12,713 nt of DNA from BJGO01 sp039810885 (GTDB lineage: Bacteria > Bacteroidota > Bacteroidia > Chitinophagales > UBA10324), in NCBI GenBank assembly GCA_039810885.1, contig JBDHXV010000062.1, forward strand, positions 1-12,713, read 5' to 3'. The translations under genes and the position numbers were made by a program. Below, piece after piece: positions 1 to 6,890 of the stretch; positions within the stretch are counted from its first letter, which is position 1, and each line of letters starts with the position of its first letter. The notes below the pieces were generated by a model. It was not told the origin of the DNA and did not search any database. It worked only from the letters and a program-made list of their open reading frames with translations.

Positions 1-494
1 TTGTACAACGAGACCTTGCCCTATACACCCAGAACCCATGGCGAACTCGGCTGAAGAAGTTAGATTTAGAAGTAAAAAACTTATTTAAACCGCTGTCTGT
101 CTTAATTCATGATTATGTTGCAAACCATGCGACATCAAATATTGATTTTAAGGAAGAGCTTTCTGTGGCAAAATCATTATTTGAGAGGTTGAAAGAAAAA
201 GCAACGCAAAGCGATATGACTTTGAAAGCCTTTGTAGATGCAGAGTATAAAAAGCTGGAACGCTCAATAGAAACAATTGCAGAAAAGGTAATACGCAGCG
301 AGAAGCGTAAAATGGATGCACAAGCACAGCAATTAACGAAACTAAGAGAAGCGATTCTACCACAAGATAGGCTACACGAACGTTATGACAATTTCCTTCC
401 GTTCTATCTTCAATATGGGAACGAATATATTGGAATGTTAATGCAATCTTTTAATTTGTGGGATACTCGCCTTAAGGTGATTCAATTGAGTTAA
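1..494 (+). CDS. bshC: BshC, bacillithiol biosynthesis cysteine-adding enzyme (3' part only)
   Basis: This is the C-terminal part of BshC, the putative cysteine ligase that adds cysteine to glucosaminyl-malate in the last step of bacillithiol synthesis in the cytoplasm. The frame is open from base 3 through the TAA at 492-494, about 163 codons, so the gene starts outside the window. An internal GTG at 165 could be mistaken for a start, but the reading frame continues upstream with family-like sequence. The segment is largely helical and charged, consistent with the BshC C-terminal coiled coil, and ends with the characteristic block LHERYDNFLPFYLQYG, resembling the family's LQER..NF..FY..YG ending. 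The gene converges on lepB and their stop codons overlap by 4 nt (491-494). Assignment is by recognised family pattern; full-length BshC is usually slightly over 500 residues. Confidence 0.85.
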   Translation, partial: VQRDLALYTQNPWRTRLKKLDLEVKNLFKPLSVLIHDYVANHATSNIDFKEELSVAKSLFERLKEKATQSDMTLKAFVDAEYKKLERSIETIAEKVIRSEKRKMDAQAQQLTKLREAILPQDRLHERYDNFLPFYLQYGNEYIGMLMQSFNLWDTRLKVIQLS

Positions 495-1579
495 TGAATC
501 AAGTTAAAGATTCTGCTATACCGTATTTTTTGAAAAAAGCCACCATCCTTATCCCAACTCATCCAGATTAGGCTTGCCTTGCCTACGATGTGATCTTCTG
601 GTACAAAGCCCCAATATCTTGAGTCGGCGGAGTTGTGACGATTATCTCCCATCATCCAATAATAGTTCATTGCAAAAGTATAGGTGTTGGCTTCCGTGCC
701 GTCAATAATGAACTTGCCGTCGCGTTCTTCAAGCGTGTGCCCCTCATAAATTGTAATAATCCGGCGATAGAGTGCTATATTTTTTGGGGAGAGGGTTACG
801 GTCACATCCTTAGCCGGCAGAACGATAGGCCCGTAATTATCAATATTGTATGGGAAGTTTTCTGCATCACCGGGAAAGAGCACTTCGGGGTTAAACCCTT
901 TCTGTAGAATCATAGGCTCAATCTTTTTCACATTAGGAAGCGCACGAAGTTTCTCTACATTTTCATCTGTGAGGTGATAGTTGAATACTCCCGGGGTACC
1001 AATGGGCCCGCCTTCTGTAATATCTAGTTCTTTCAATAGTTTATCATTTATAGGAGTTCCATCTGTGGTAACCAGATAATCTTCTTGTCTTTTGGGAGCC
1101 TTCCAATTGGGTTGCCCATTGATATATACCACAGCATCTTTTATCTCTAATGTGTCGCCCGGAGTGCCCACACATCGCTTTATATAATTTTCTCTTTTAT
1201 CTACGGGTCGAAAATCTTCCATAGGATAATTAAATACAACCACATCATTTCGCTCAACATGCCCAAAGCCGGGCAGGCGGTGGTATCCAATCTTTATCCA
1301 TTCAAGATAGGACTTGCCGCCAAAGATGGGTAAGGTGTTGTGGGCAAATGGAAAGGAAAGAGGCGTATTGGGAATACGGGCACCGTAGCTAAGTTTGCTT
1401 ACAAAAAGAAAGTCACCTACCAAGAGGGATTTCTCCATAGAAGGAGTTGGAATTGTGTAAGCCTCTACGATGAAGGTGCGTATAAGAGTTGCGGCTACAA
1501 CAGCAAAGACAATCGCTTCAACCCATTCACGAGTTTTAGATTTATTGCTCGCTTTCCGTTTCCAAAATTTCCAATTCAT
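491..1579 (-). CDS. lepB: Signal peptidase I
   Basis: Type I signal peptidase (family S26), the membrane protease that removes signal peptides from exported proteins on the outer face of the cytoplasmic membrane. The 362-residue protein has a basic N-terminus and one hydrophobic anchor at about residues 20-38. The catalytic serine is Ser47 in TPSMEKSL, and the general base is Lys134 in YIKRCVGTPGD. The C-terminal box GDNRHNSADSRYWG lies at 311-324. The roughly 175 residues between Lys134 and GDNR are longer than in E. coli LepB, as I recall is usual in Bacteroidota. Start is ATG at 1577-1579. It is the last gene of the parA-to-lepB block, 39 nt after dapB; that gap contains a T8 run at 1589-1596 but no convincing hairpin. 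No terminator is visible beyond the gene, whose stop codon overlaps that of bshC. Confidence 0.96.
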   Translation of the reverse strand: MNWKFWKRKASNKSKTREWVEAIVFAVVAATLIRTFIVEAYTIPTPSMEKSLLVGDFLFVSKLSYGARIPNTPLSFPFAHNTLPIFGGKSYLEWIKIGYHRLPGFGHVERNDVVVFNYPMEDFRPVDKRENYIKRCVGTPGDTLEIKDAVVYINGQPNWKAPKRQEDYLVTTDGTPINDKLLKELDITEGGPIGTPGVFNYHLTDENVEKLRALPNVKKIEPMILQKGFNPEVLFPGDAENFPYNIDNYGPIVLPAKDVTVTLSPKNIALYRRIITIYEGHTLEERDGKFIIDGTEANTYTFAMNYYWMMGDNRHNSADSRYWGFVPEDHIVGKASLIWMSWDKDGGFFQKIRYSRIFNLIH

Positions 1580-1618
1580 AATTTGTTATTTTTTTTATAT
1601 AAAAAGAGTTGAGGTCCA

Positions 1619-2308
1619 TTAAAGTTGTTCGAAAATGTCGGCAAAATTGTAAAAGCCCTGATGGCGAATTATCCACGATGCGGCTTTTAAACTGCCCACT
1701 GCAAAGCCTTCCCGATTATGTGCATTATGAATAAGCTCAATTTCATCAATGGCGGAGTGATAGCGTGCTGAATGAAGGCCCACTGAATTCTCATCACGTA
1801 TAGACTCAATCGGTATGTTGAGCGAATTATTCAAGTTTTGTTGAATGAGGTGAGATAGGATCTGAGCGGTGCCGCTGGGTTTATCCATTTTATTCTTGTG
1901 GTGTGTTTCTGTAATATTAATATGATATTCGGAGTAATGCTTCAGCAATGTTGCAGCATATTGATTAATGCGAAAGAATAGATTTACACCAATGCTGAAA
2001 TTACTTCCCCAAACGATTGAAGCTTGGTGAAATTGGCTTTGTTCGTGTATTTCATTAATCTGATGATACCATCCGGTAGTGCCGATTACAGCCGGTATCT
2101 TTTGATTGATATAGGCGTTTATATTCTCAAGTATGACATCGGGTTTACTAAAATCAATGACCACGTCAGCTTGATATGTTTTGAGATGTTGCAATTCGCC
2201 TTTATTTGCAGAAGTAACACGTAAAACAATTCTATCGTGTTGTTCTCGCAACACAATAGATTCAATCATCTTTCCCATTTTGCCATAGCCTGCAAGAACT
2301 ATGTTCAT
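1619..2308 (-). CDS. dapB: 4-hydroxy-tetrahydrodipicolinate reductase
   Basis: DapB reduces 4-hydroxy-tetrahydrodipicolinate with NAD(P)H in the diaminopimelate/lysine pathway, supplying both lysine and the peptidoglycan cross-linking diamino acid. The N-terminal nucleotide-binding motif is GYGKMG at residues 7-12. IGTTGW lies at 75-80, and the substrate-binding and catalytic signature ETHHKNKMDKPSGTA spans 134-148, with the His pair at 136-137 and the catalytic Lys at 140. All key residues are present. At 229 residues it is shorter than E. coli DapB (273), as is usual for Bacteroidota versions. The ATG at 2306-2308 overlaps the TGA of the upstream DUF5683 gene by 4 nt (ATGA), so translational coupling is likely. 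The gene lies within the parA-to-lepB block, so its expression probably tracks that operon rather than a lysine-specific signal; no lysine riboswitch is visible nearby. Confidence 0.95.
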   Translation of the reverse strand: MNIVLAGYGKMGKMIESIVLREQHDRIVLRVTSANKGELQHLKTYQADVVIDFSKPDVILENINAYINQKIPAVIGTTGWYHQINEIHEQSQFHQASIVWGSNFSIGVNLFFRINQYAATLLKHYSEYHINITETHHKNKMDKPSGTAQILSHLIQQNLNNSLNIPIESIRDENSVGLHSARYHSAIDEIELIHNAHNREGFAVGSLKAASWIIRHQGFYNFADIFEQL

Positions 2309-2892
2309 CTTAGTTTTAGATTTAGTGAAAAACCGGGTTGAAAATTATTTGCCATAAGTAACACAGCCGGATTGATTTGCAGCGATAAGTCATCATTCAC
2401 ATTGAAAGAATATAAATGAGCATCTACGATAGCATCAAGAATATTTAAGCCATAAACGGCGGCGGCAAAAATCACGGAAAGATCGAGGTCGCGGCGATAT
2501 GTGTTTTTTAAAGTTAATATTTCATCGTCGCCGAACATACTCAGATTTATTTCTTGCTTGCCGTTAATTCTTTGCAAAGTAAATGTTTCAAGAGAGGTCT
2601 GCGGGTCGTTGTCTTTTCTATACTGATATGCTTTGTTCAACTTGCTATAAATGGTAGCGTTGTAATAGATCAAATAACCCGCCGTTGCTCCGGCACCATA
2701 TACAATAGGCAACTTCCAATATTTGCGATTGTATATCTGCCCAAGTCCGGGCAAAACGGCAGAATAGATTCCGGCTCTATGTGGCGAATGTATCTTTTTT
2801 ATAGTGCTGTCGGAGACGGTTTGTGCATTTACTTTATAGCAAAGTAGCATGGAAAAAAAAAGAGCAAGAACCTGACACACGCTTAGACGCAC
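2305..2892 (-). CDS. DUF5683-like membrane protein with signal peptide, function unknown
   Basis: This 195-residue protein resembles the Bacteroidota DUF5683 family, whose function is not established. The N-terminus is a good signal peptide: hydrophobic residues 8-18, then a VNA-Q cleavage candidate after residue 23. A conserved-looking segment follows at 40-60, AGIYSAVLPGLGQIYNRKYW, giving a short hydrophobic hairpin with a PGLGQ turn and an aromatic/basic edge. Further hydrophobic stretches lie near 62-75 and 138-155. The start is GTG at 2890-2892, 4 nt after the parB stop. The only nearby alternative, Met15, would destroy the signal peptide, so GTG is preferred. A T9 run in the coding strand (2853-2861) falls in the signal peptide codons for L11-S14. 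The end overlaps dapB by 4 nt. Placement between parB and dapB matches an order I recall from many Bacteroidota; role unknown. Confidence 0.8.
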   Translation of the reverse strand: MRLSVCQVLALFFSMLLCYKVNAQTVSDSTIKKIHSPHRAGIYSAVLPGLGQIYNRKYWKLPIVYGAGATAGYLIYYNATIYSKLNKAYQYRKDNDPQTSLETFTLQRINGKQEINLSMFGDDEILTLKNTYRRDLDLSVIFAAAVYGLNILDAIVDAHLYSFNVNDDLSLQINPAVLLMANNFQPGFSLNLKLR

Positions 2893-2896
2893 TTTT

Positions 2897-3790
2897 TCAC
2901 AAATTCATTAAACCCATTAAGCGTTCCAAATCATCGCTTGAAAAATAGGAAATAAGTATCTCGCCCCGATCGCCACGTTTGCTTTTAATAATAACACGAG
3001 TTCCCAGATGCGAAGCCAACTTGTCTTGGACGCTTTTCAACTCGTAAGATAACGATTCGCGTTGATGATTTTTTAGGGGTTGTTTTGATTTTTTTACGGT
3101 TCGGGCCAATTGTTCCACAGCACGTACAGAAAGGTCTTTGCTGACAATATCTTTATATAAACTCAACTGCGCCACAGGATCTTCTATGCTAATAATAGCT
3201 CGTGCATGAGTCATACTGATGCTGCGATTCTTTATTGCTAATTGAATCTCCGGAGGTAGTTTCAATAAGCGCAAGTAATTTGCAACCGTAGCACGGTCTT
3301 TCCCTACACGTTCTGCCAAATTCTCTTGTGTAAGATGGCACTCATCCATTAACCGTTTGTAGTTTAAAGCAACTTCGTGAGCATTAAGATCTTCGCGATG
3401 TGTATTTTCAATTAGTGCAATTTCAAGCATTTCCTGATCATTCGCTGAACGTATAAATGCAGGTATGGTTGTAAGGCCAGACATCTTAGATGCGCGCAAG
3501 CGGCGCTCTCCGGCAATAAGTTGATATTTTTTTGAAGTAAGCTTCTTAATCGTGATTGGTTGAATAACACCGTGTATTTTAATTGAATCGGCTAACTCTT
3601 TTAATCGCGCTTCATCGAAATCAACGCGAGGTTGAAATGGGTTTATCTCAATGTATTCTAAGGGAATCTCATTTACGGATGAGCTTAAAGCGGCTTCTGA
3701 TGAGGGGGCTACTTGTGTTGTGCTATTCGTGTCAATGCTGTCGAGCAGGGCACGAATTCCCTTGCCCAGTGCTTCTTTTTTATTACTCAT
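2897..3790 (-). CDS. parB: ParB chromosome-partitioning DNA-binding protein
   Basis: ParB (Spo0J) binds parS sites, loads as a CTP-gated clamp around DNA, and directs origin segregation with ParA. The 297-residue protein shows the N-terminal ParA-contact motif LGKGIRALL (8-16), the CTP-binding core with GERRLRA at 94-100, and the second box IALIENTHREDLN at 124-136. A helix-turn-helix follows at about 153-175 (LTQENLAERVGKDRATVANY). The C-terminal dimerisation domain ends in a YFSSDDLERL-type tail. In the second box the usual ENIQRxDL reads ENTHREDL, so the two central residues differ from the common form. The ATG at 3788-3790 overlaps the parA end by 8 nt. No parS-like 16-bp palindrome was found in this window, so its binding sites must be elsewhere or diverged. 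Confidence 0.96.
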   Translation of the reverse strand: MSNKKEALGKGIRALLDSIDTNSTTQVAPSSEAALSSSVNEIPLEYIEINPFQPRVDFDEARLKELADSIKIHGVIQPITIKKLTSKKYQLIAGERRLRASKMSGLTTIPAFIRSANDQEMLEIALIENTHREDLNAHEVALNYKRLMDECHLTQENLAERVGKDRATVANYLRLLKLPPEIQLAIKNRSISMTHARAIISIEDPVAQLSLYKDIVSKDLSVRAVEQLARTVKKSKQPLKNHQRESLSYELKSVQDKLASHLGTRVIIKSKRGDRGEILISYFSSDDLERLMGLMNL

Positions 3791-4598
3791 TTTCCTCGTA
3801 GTCTAAATATTTATCAACTGTTTTCATTTGTGTGAATTCATTTTTTTGAAGTACTTCTCGTGCCAGATTCAAATAATTGGTGGCCCCTTTACTTTCTGCA
3901 TCATACATCACCACGGACTTGCCTACGCTGGGGGCCTCGCCAATGCGGGTGTTACGGTGTATAATCGTATCAAACGCTAATTTCCCAAAATGACGTTTTA
4001 CTTCTTCAACGACCTGATTAGATAATCGTAAGCGCGTGTCGAACATCGTCAAAAGAATGCCTTCTATCTGCAAGGCATTATTTAAACGACTTTGAACAAT
4101 CTTAATCGTGTTTAATAATTTCCCTAATCCTTCTAATGCAAAATATTCGCACTGTACCGGGATCAGTACAGAATCGGATGCTGTGAGTGCGTTTACTGTA
4201 ATTAATCCGAGAGAAGGAGAGCAATCAATAATGATGAACTGATAATCCTTCTTAATAGGCTCAATCACTGATTTCATGATACGCTCACGGTTAGGATGAT
4301 TGATAAGTTCTATTTCAGCACCAACTAAGTCGAGATGTGCGGGTATGATATGCAGAAACGGGACATCGGTTTCCCGAATGGCTTCATGGATATCTACTTC
4401 ATTTATCAAACATTCATAAATACTATTATGCTTTTGTTTGGGATCTATTCCTAACCCCGATGTAGCATTAGCCTGCGGATCGGCATCAATAATTAATGTT
4501 TTGTATTCAAATATTGCAAAACTGGCTGCCAGATTAATGGCCGTGGTGGTTTTGCCTACACCGCCTTTTTGATTTGCTATGGATATAACCTTTCCCAT
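3783..4598 (-). CDS. parA: ParA (Soj) chromosome-partitioning ATPase
   Basis: ParA is a Walker-type ATPase that binds the nucleoid non-specifically as an ATP dimer and moves ParB-parS complexes to segregate replicated origins. The 271-residue protein is typical of chromosomal (small) ParA and lacks the N-terminal HTH of plasmid type Ia proteins. It has the deviant Walker A KGGVGKTT at 11-18, with signature Lys11 and nucleotide-binding Lys16. Walker A' is LIIDADPQANAT at 35-46 with Asp40, and Walker B is FIIIDCSPSLG with Asp125. ATG is at 4596-4598. It is the first gene of the leftward block and overlaps parB by 8 nt, as expected for co-translated partners. A TACCTTTG -7 promoter candidate lies about 55 nt upstream. 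The adjacent DnaA-box match could tie expression to replication, which is inference only. Confidence 0.96.
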   Translation of the reverse strand: MGKVISIANQKGGVGKTTTAINLAASFAIFEYKTLIIDADPQANATSGLGIDPKQKHNSIYECLINEVDIHEAIRETDVPFLHIIPAHLDLVGAEIELINHPNRERIMKSVIEPIKKDYQFIIIDCSPSLGLITVNALTASDSVLIPVQCEYFALEGLGKLLNTIKIVQSRLNNALQIEGILLTMFDTRLRLSNQVVEEVKRHFGKLAFDTIIHRNTRIGEAPSVGKSVVMYDAESKGATNYLNLAREVLQKNEFTQMKTVDKYLDYEENE

Positions 4599-4652
4599 GT
4601 TGCCTTTTTGTAAAAATTAAATGTGCTGTAATACCTTATTTTTCAAGCGCTC

Positions 4653-4660
4653 CAAAGGTA
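4653..4660 (-). promoter_or_regulatory. Candidate Bacteroidota -7 promoter element for parA
   Basis: Read on the minus strand this is TACCTTTG, a full match to the Bacteroidota -7 consensus TAnnTTTG. It would give a leader of roughly 45-50 nt to the parA ATG at 4598. No convincing TTTG/TTG -33 element is present 19-21 nt further upstream, so support comes only from the -7 match and its position. In AT-rich DNA such a match can arise by chance. Confidence 0.4.
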
Positions 4661-4692
4661 CTACAATAGGGCTAAATTCACTTCCATCTGTT

Positions 4693-4728
4693 TATTGTTT
4701 ACTAACAAATTATACACAAAAAACAATA
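4693..4728. repeat. Inverted repeat, possible operator, between parA and the lipoprotein gene
   Basis: TATTGTTT at 4693-4700 and AAACAATA at 4721-4728 form a perfect 8-bp inverted repeat around a 20-nt spacer. A smaller nested pair, TTGTT (4695-4699) and AACAA (4704-4708), lies inside the left half, and AACAA recurs at 4722-4726, 18 nt downstream. A spacing of roughly two helical turns would fit a protein binding site better than an RNA hairpin. The spacer holds the DnaA-box match. Function is inferred; the low-complexity A/T composition makes chance a serious alternative. Confidence 0.3.
4710..4718 (+). promoter_or_regulatory. Candidate DnaA box TTATACACA
   Basis: TTATACACA is a perfect match to the classical DnaA box TTWTNCACA and identical to a strong E. 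coli oriC box. It sits in the spacer of the inverted repeat upstream of parA. A second site with one mismatch, TTACGCACA, lies at 4792-4800. Other loose matches of the TTTTTCACA form occur inside genes (924-932, 2893-2901), so single matches are not decisive. It may mark DnaA control of the divergent genes or, less likely, part of an origin; dnaA itself is not in the window. Confidence 0.35.
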
Positions 4729-4762
4729 GTTACATAGATTCTTTTTAATGTTAATTATGACG

Positions 4763-4794
4763 TTGAGCATAATAGGTTCATTCGGGTACATTTA
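4763..4794 (+). promoter_or_regulatory. Candidate promoter of the substrate-binding lipoprotein gene
   Basis: TTG at 4763-4765 and TACATTTA at 4787-4794 are separated by 21 nt, approximating the Bacteroidota -33 TTG and -7 TAnnTTTG pair, with the last -7 base A instead of G. Transcription would then begin within a few bases of the GTG start at 4801, giving a leaderless or nearly leaderless mRNA. This is a pattern match only. Confidence 0.35.
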
Positions 4795-4800
4795 CGCACA

Positions 4801-6423
4801 GTGAGACTGTATTATTGCCTTTACGCTTTACTTGGGTTTGCTGTTTTCTTTGCTTCGTGCCATAATCCGCCAATGGATGAGGGGTTGCAAGTGTTTCGGT
4901 ATAATCAAGCATCAGGGGTAAGCTCTACCGACCCGGCTTTTGCCAGTTTACAATCTAATATCTGGGTAGTAAATCAATTGTATAACGGGTTACTCGAAAC
5001 CGACAGTGCATTAAATATTATACCCTCACTGGCTAAAAGTTATACCATAGAAGATGAGGGAAAGCGCTATGTGTTTCACTTACGTTCTGATGTTTATTTT
5101 CATGATGATTCTTGCTTTCAAAACTCAAAAGGAAAAAAGTTTACTGCACGAGATGTTGAATATACATTTAGACGCTTGGTTGATCCTAAGACTGCAGCAA
5201 AAGGGGCTTGGGTTTTTAATGATAAAGTGGACACACTTAATCCCTTCAGGGCACTAAATGATACTACGTTTGAAATCAGATTGCGTAAGCCATTTCCGGC
5301 ATTACCCGGCATTTTAACGATGCAATATTGTTTTATCGTCTCTCAAGAAGCGGTAGAGAAATATGGAAAAGAATTTAGATCTCATCCGGTGGGCACCGGC
5401 CCATTCCGATTTGGTTTTTGGCGCGAAGGCGAATTGATGGTATTAAAAAAGAACGAACACTACTTCGAAAAGGATGAGAAAGGGAACGCGTTACCATACC
5501 TTGATGCCATACGTATTTCCTTCATAGATAGCAAAACTACTGAGTTTTTAAAATTTAAACTTAAGGAGTTGGATTTGATGGTTGATTTAGATGCGTCGGT
5601 TAGGGATGAAGTGATAAACAGAACCGGTTCTATACGAGGACAATTTATAAAGCAATTTCACCTAATCAAAAGACCATATTTGAATACGGAGTATCTGGGT
5701 GTAAATCTTGAACTTGCTGAAAAGGAAAAGAGTCCATTACGCGATAGGCGAGTAAGGAAAGCAATTAACTTAGCAATTCATAAAAAGGAAATTATTACCT
5801 ACCTGAGAAATGGTGTTGGTCTTCCCGCAAATCGTGGTTTTATTGCTCCGGGAATTGGAGGGTATCCTTTCTCTAAAATTTATATTGACTCTTATGAACT
5901 TGGCGAAGCAAAAAGCTTGATAACCCAATGTGGCTTTGATGAGCAGCATCCGTTTCCGGAGGTTAAGTTATCGTGCAATTCAACGAATGAAGCCCTTTGT
6001 GTTTTTATCTCTAATCAATTAAAAAAAATAGGGATACCGGTTAAAGTAGATGTAATGCAGGGCAAGGCACTTAATGAGCAAATGGTAAAAGGGAATATTC
6101 TGTTCTTCAAAGCTTCATGGATAGCCGATTATCCCGATGCGGAAAGTTTCTTGGCCATTTGTTATGGAAAATATGGTGCTCCTCCAAACTACACACGCTT
6201 TCACGACTTAACTTATGACTTAGACTATTCTGAAAGTATGTTGCAAGCAAATGATTCTTTACGAAACTTGATTTACCTAAAAATGGATCGATTGCTGATG
6301 AGCGAACTTCCTGTAATTCCATTATTTTATGATGAGGTACTGGATTTTATACAGAACAACGTTAGCGGTTTAAGTCCAAATGCGCTTAACCTGCTTTCTC
6401 TGAAAAGAGTAACTAAGAGTTAA
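4801..6423 (+). CDS. Family-5 ABC transporter substrate-binding lipoprotein (OppA/DppA-like)
   Basis: This is a 540-residue extracytoplasmic solute-binding protein of the peptide/nickel class (SBP_bac_5). Such proteins capture oligopeptides or similar solutes and deliver them to an ABC permease. The N-terminus is a lipoprotein signal peptide with a lipobox-like FASC and lipidation Cys20. Family hallmarks include the segment around residues 50-70 (SNIWVVNQLYNGLLETD), the SYTIEDEGKRYVFHLR strand with the TARDVEYTFRRLVDP helix after it, and the HPVGTGPFRF block near 198-207. The GTG at 4801 is chosen because no ATG lies upstream in frame and any later start would lose the signal peptide. No permease or ATPase gene is adjacent, so it is an orphan here and its substrate cannot be inferred. 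Its TAA abuts the stop of the convergent NUDIX gene with no spacer. Confidence 0.88.
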   Translation: MRLYYCLYALLGFAVFFASCHNPPMDEGLQVFRYNQASGVSSTDPAFASLQSNIWVVNQLYNGLLETDSALNIIPSLAKSYTIEDEGKRYVFHLRSDVYFHDDSCFQNSKGKKFTARDVEYTFRRLVDPKTAAKGAWVFNDKVDTLNPFRALNDTTFEIRLRKPFPALPGILTMQYCFIVSQEAVEKYGKEFRSHPVGTGPFRFGFWREGELMVLKKNEHYFEKDEKGNALPYLDAIRISFIDSKTTEFLKFKLKELDLMVDLDASVRDEVINRTGSIRGQFIKQFHLIKRPYLNTEYLGVNLELAEKEKSPLRDRRVRKAINLAIHKKEIITYLRNGVGLPANRGFIAPGIGGYPFSKIYIDSYELGEAKSLITQCGFDEQHPFPEVKLSCNSTNEALCVFISNQLKKIGIPVKVDVMQGKALNEQMVKGNILFFKASWIADYPDAESFLAICYGKYGAPPNYTRFHDLTYDLDYSESMLQANDSLRNLIYLKMDRLLMSELPVIPLFYDEVLDFIQNNVSGLSPNALNLLSLKRVTKS

Positions 6424-6873
6424 TTATCTTTTTAATAAAAACTTCTGCACTACAAGTTTATCAATCGGAAATGTTAGCTGATTCAGAAGGGCATCATCCA
6501 CCATCACCCATCTGAAACAGAGCCGCTCATTTTGATCTTCGGGAAAATCAAAAGGTTTTGTACTAATGCTATGCTGTAAGGGGGTATTTAGCTGCACGCT
6601 ATAATATACACTAATAATTTGATCTGACGGATTAAAGGCAGAAGGTTGAAAAAAATCAGTTGTATAAATATGACCCATCACTTTTATTGTCGTGTCTAAT
6701 TCTTCCTTCCACTCCCGTATAAGCCCTTCAACTAACCCTTCACCAAGTTCTAATCCCCCACCGGGAAATTTTGTAAAATGCATACCAAACCGATCTTCGT
6801 CGCATACCAACACCTCGTTTATTTCATTTTGAAGAATGCCATAAACACGAATATTAAATTTTTCAATTTTCAT
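6424..6873 (-). CDS. NUDIX hydrolase
   Basis: This 149-residue NUDIX-superfamily protein would hydrolyse a nucleoside diphosphate linked to another moiety (NTP, ADP-ribose, nucleotide sugar or similar). The specific substrate cannot be read from sequence. The Nudix box spans residues 39-61 in the form G-x5-E-x7-REWKEE: Gly39, Glu45, Arg53, Glu54, Glu57 and Glu58. The metal-binding glutamates are all present, while the usual Gly near the end of the box is Asp60. The preceding KFPGGGLELGEG stretch is typical. ATG is at 6871-6873, only 17 nt from the divergent PAP2 start. The end abuts the stop codon of the upstream lipoprotein gene on the other strand. Its promoter must therefore overlap the PAP2 coding region; a TATTTTTG match to the -7 consensus sits at 6899-6906 (minus strand), but an AT-rich stretch makes this weak. 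Confidence 0.9.
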   Translation of the reverse strand: MKIEKFNIRVYGILQNEINEVLVCDEDRFGMHFTKFPGGGLELGEGLVEGLIREWKEELDTTIKVMGHIYTTDFFQPSAFNPSDQIISVYYSVQLNTPLQHSISTKPFDFPEDQNERLCFRWVMVDDALLNQLTFPIDKLVVQKFLLKR

Positions 6874-6890
6874 TATAGACTTTTGATAAG

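Noticed and set aside
924..932. TTTTTCACA, a loose DnaA-box match
   Set aside because: It lies inside lepB, only the degenerate consensus is matched, and such matches are expected by chance in a window this long.
1580..1618. T8 run between dapB and lepB as a terminator or separate lepB promoter
   Set aside because: The T-run is on the plus strand while both genes are on the minus strand, no hairpin precedes it in the right orientation, and no TAnnTTTG match is evident.
6410..6431. Possible terminator at the end of the lipoprotein gene
   Set aside because: The stem TAACT/AGTTA is only 5 A/T-rich pairs with a 3-nt loop, and the following tract is a broken T-run. It is too weak to call.
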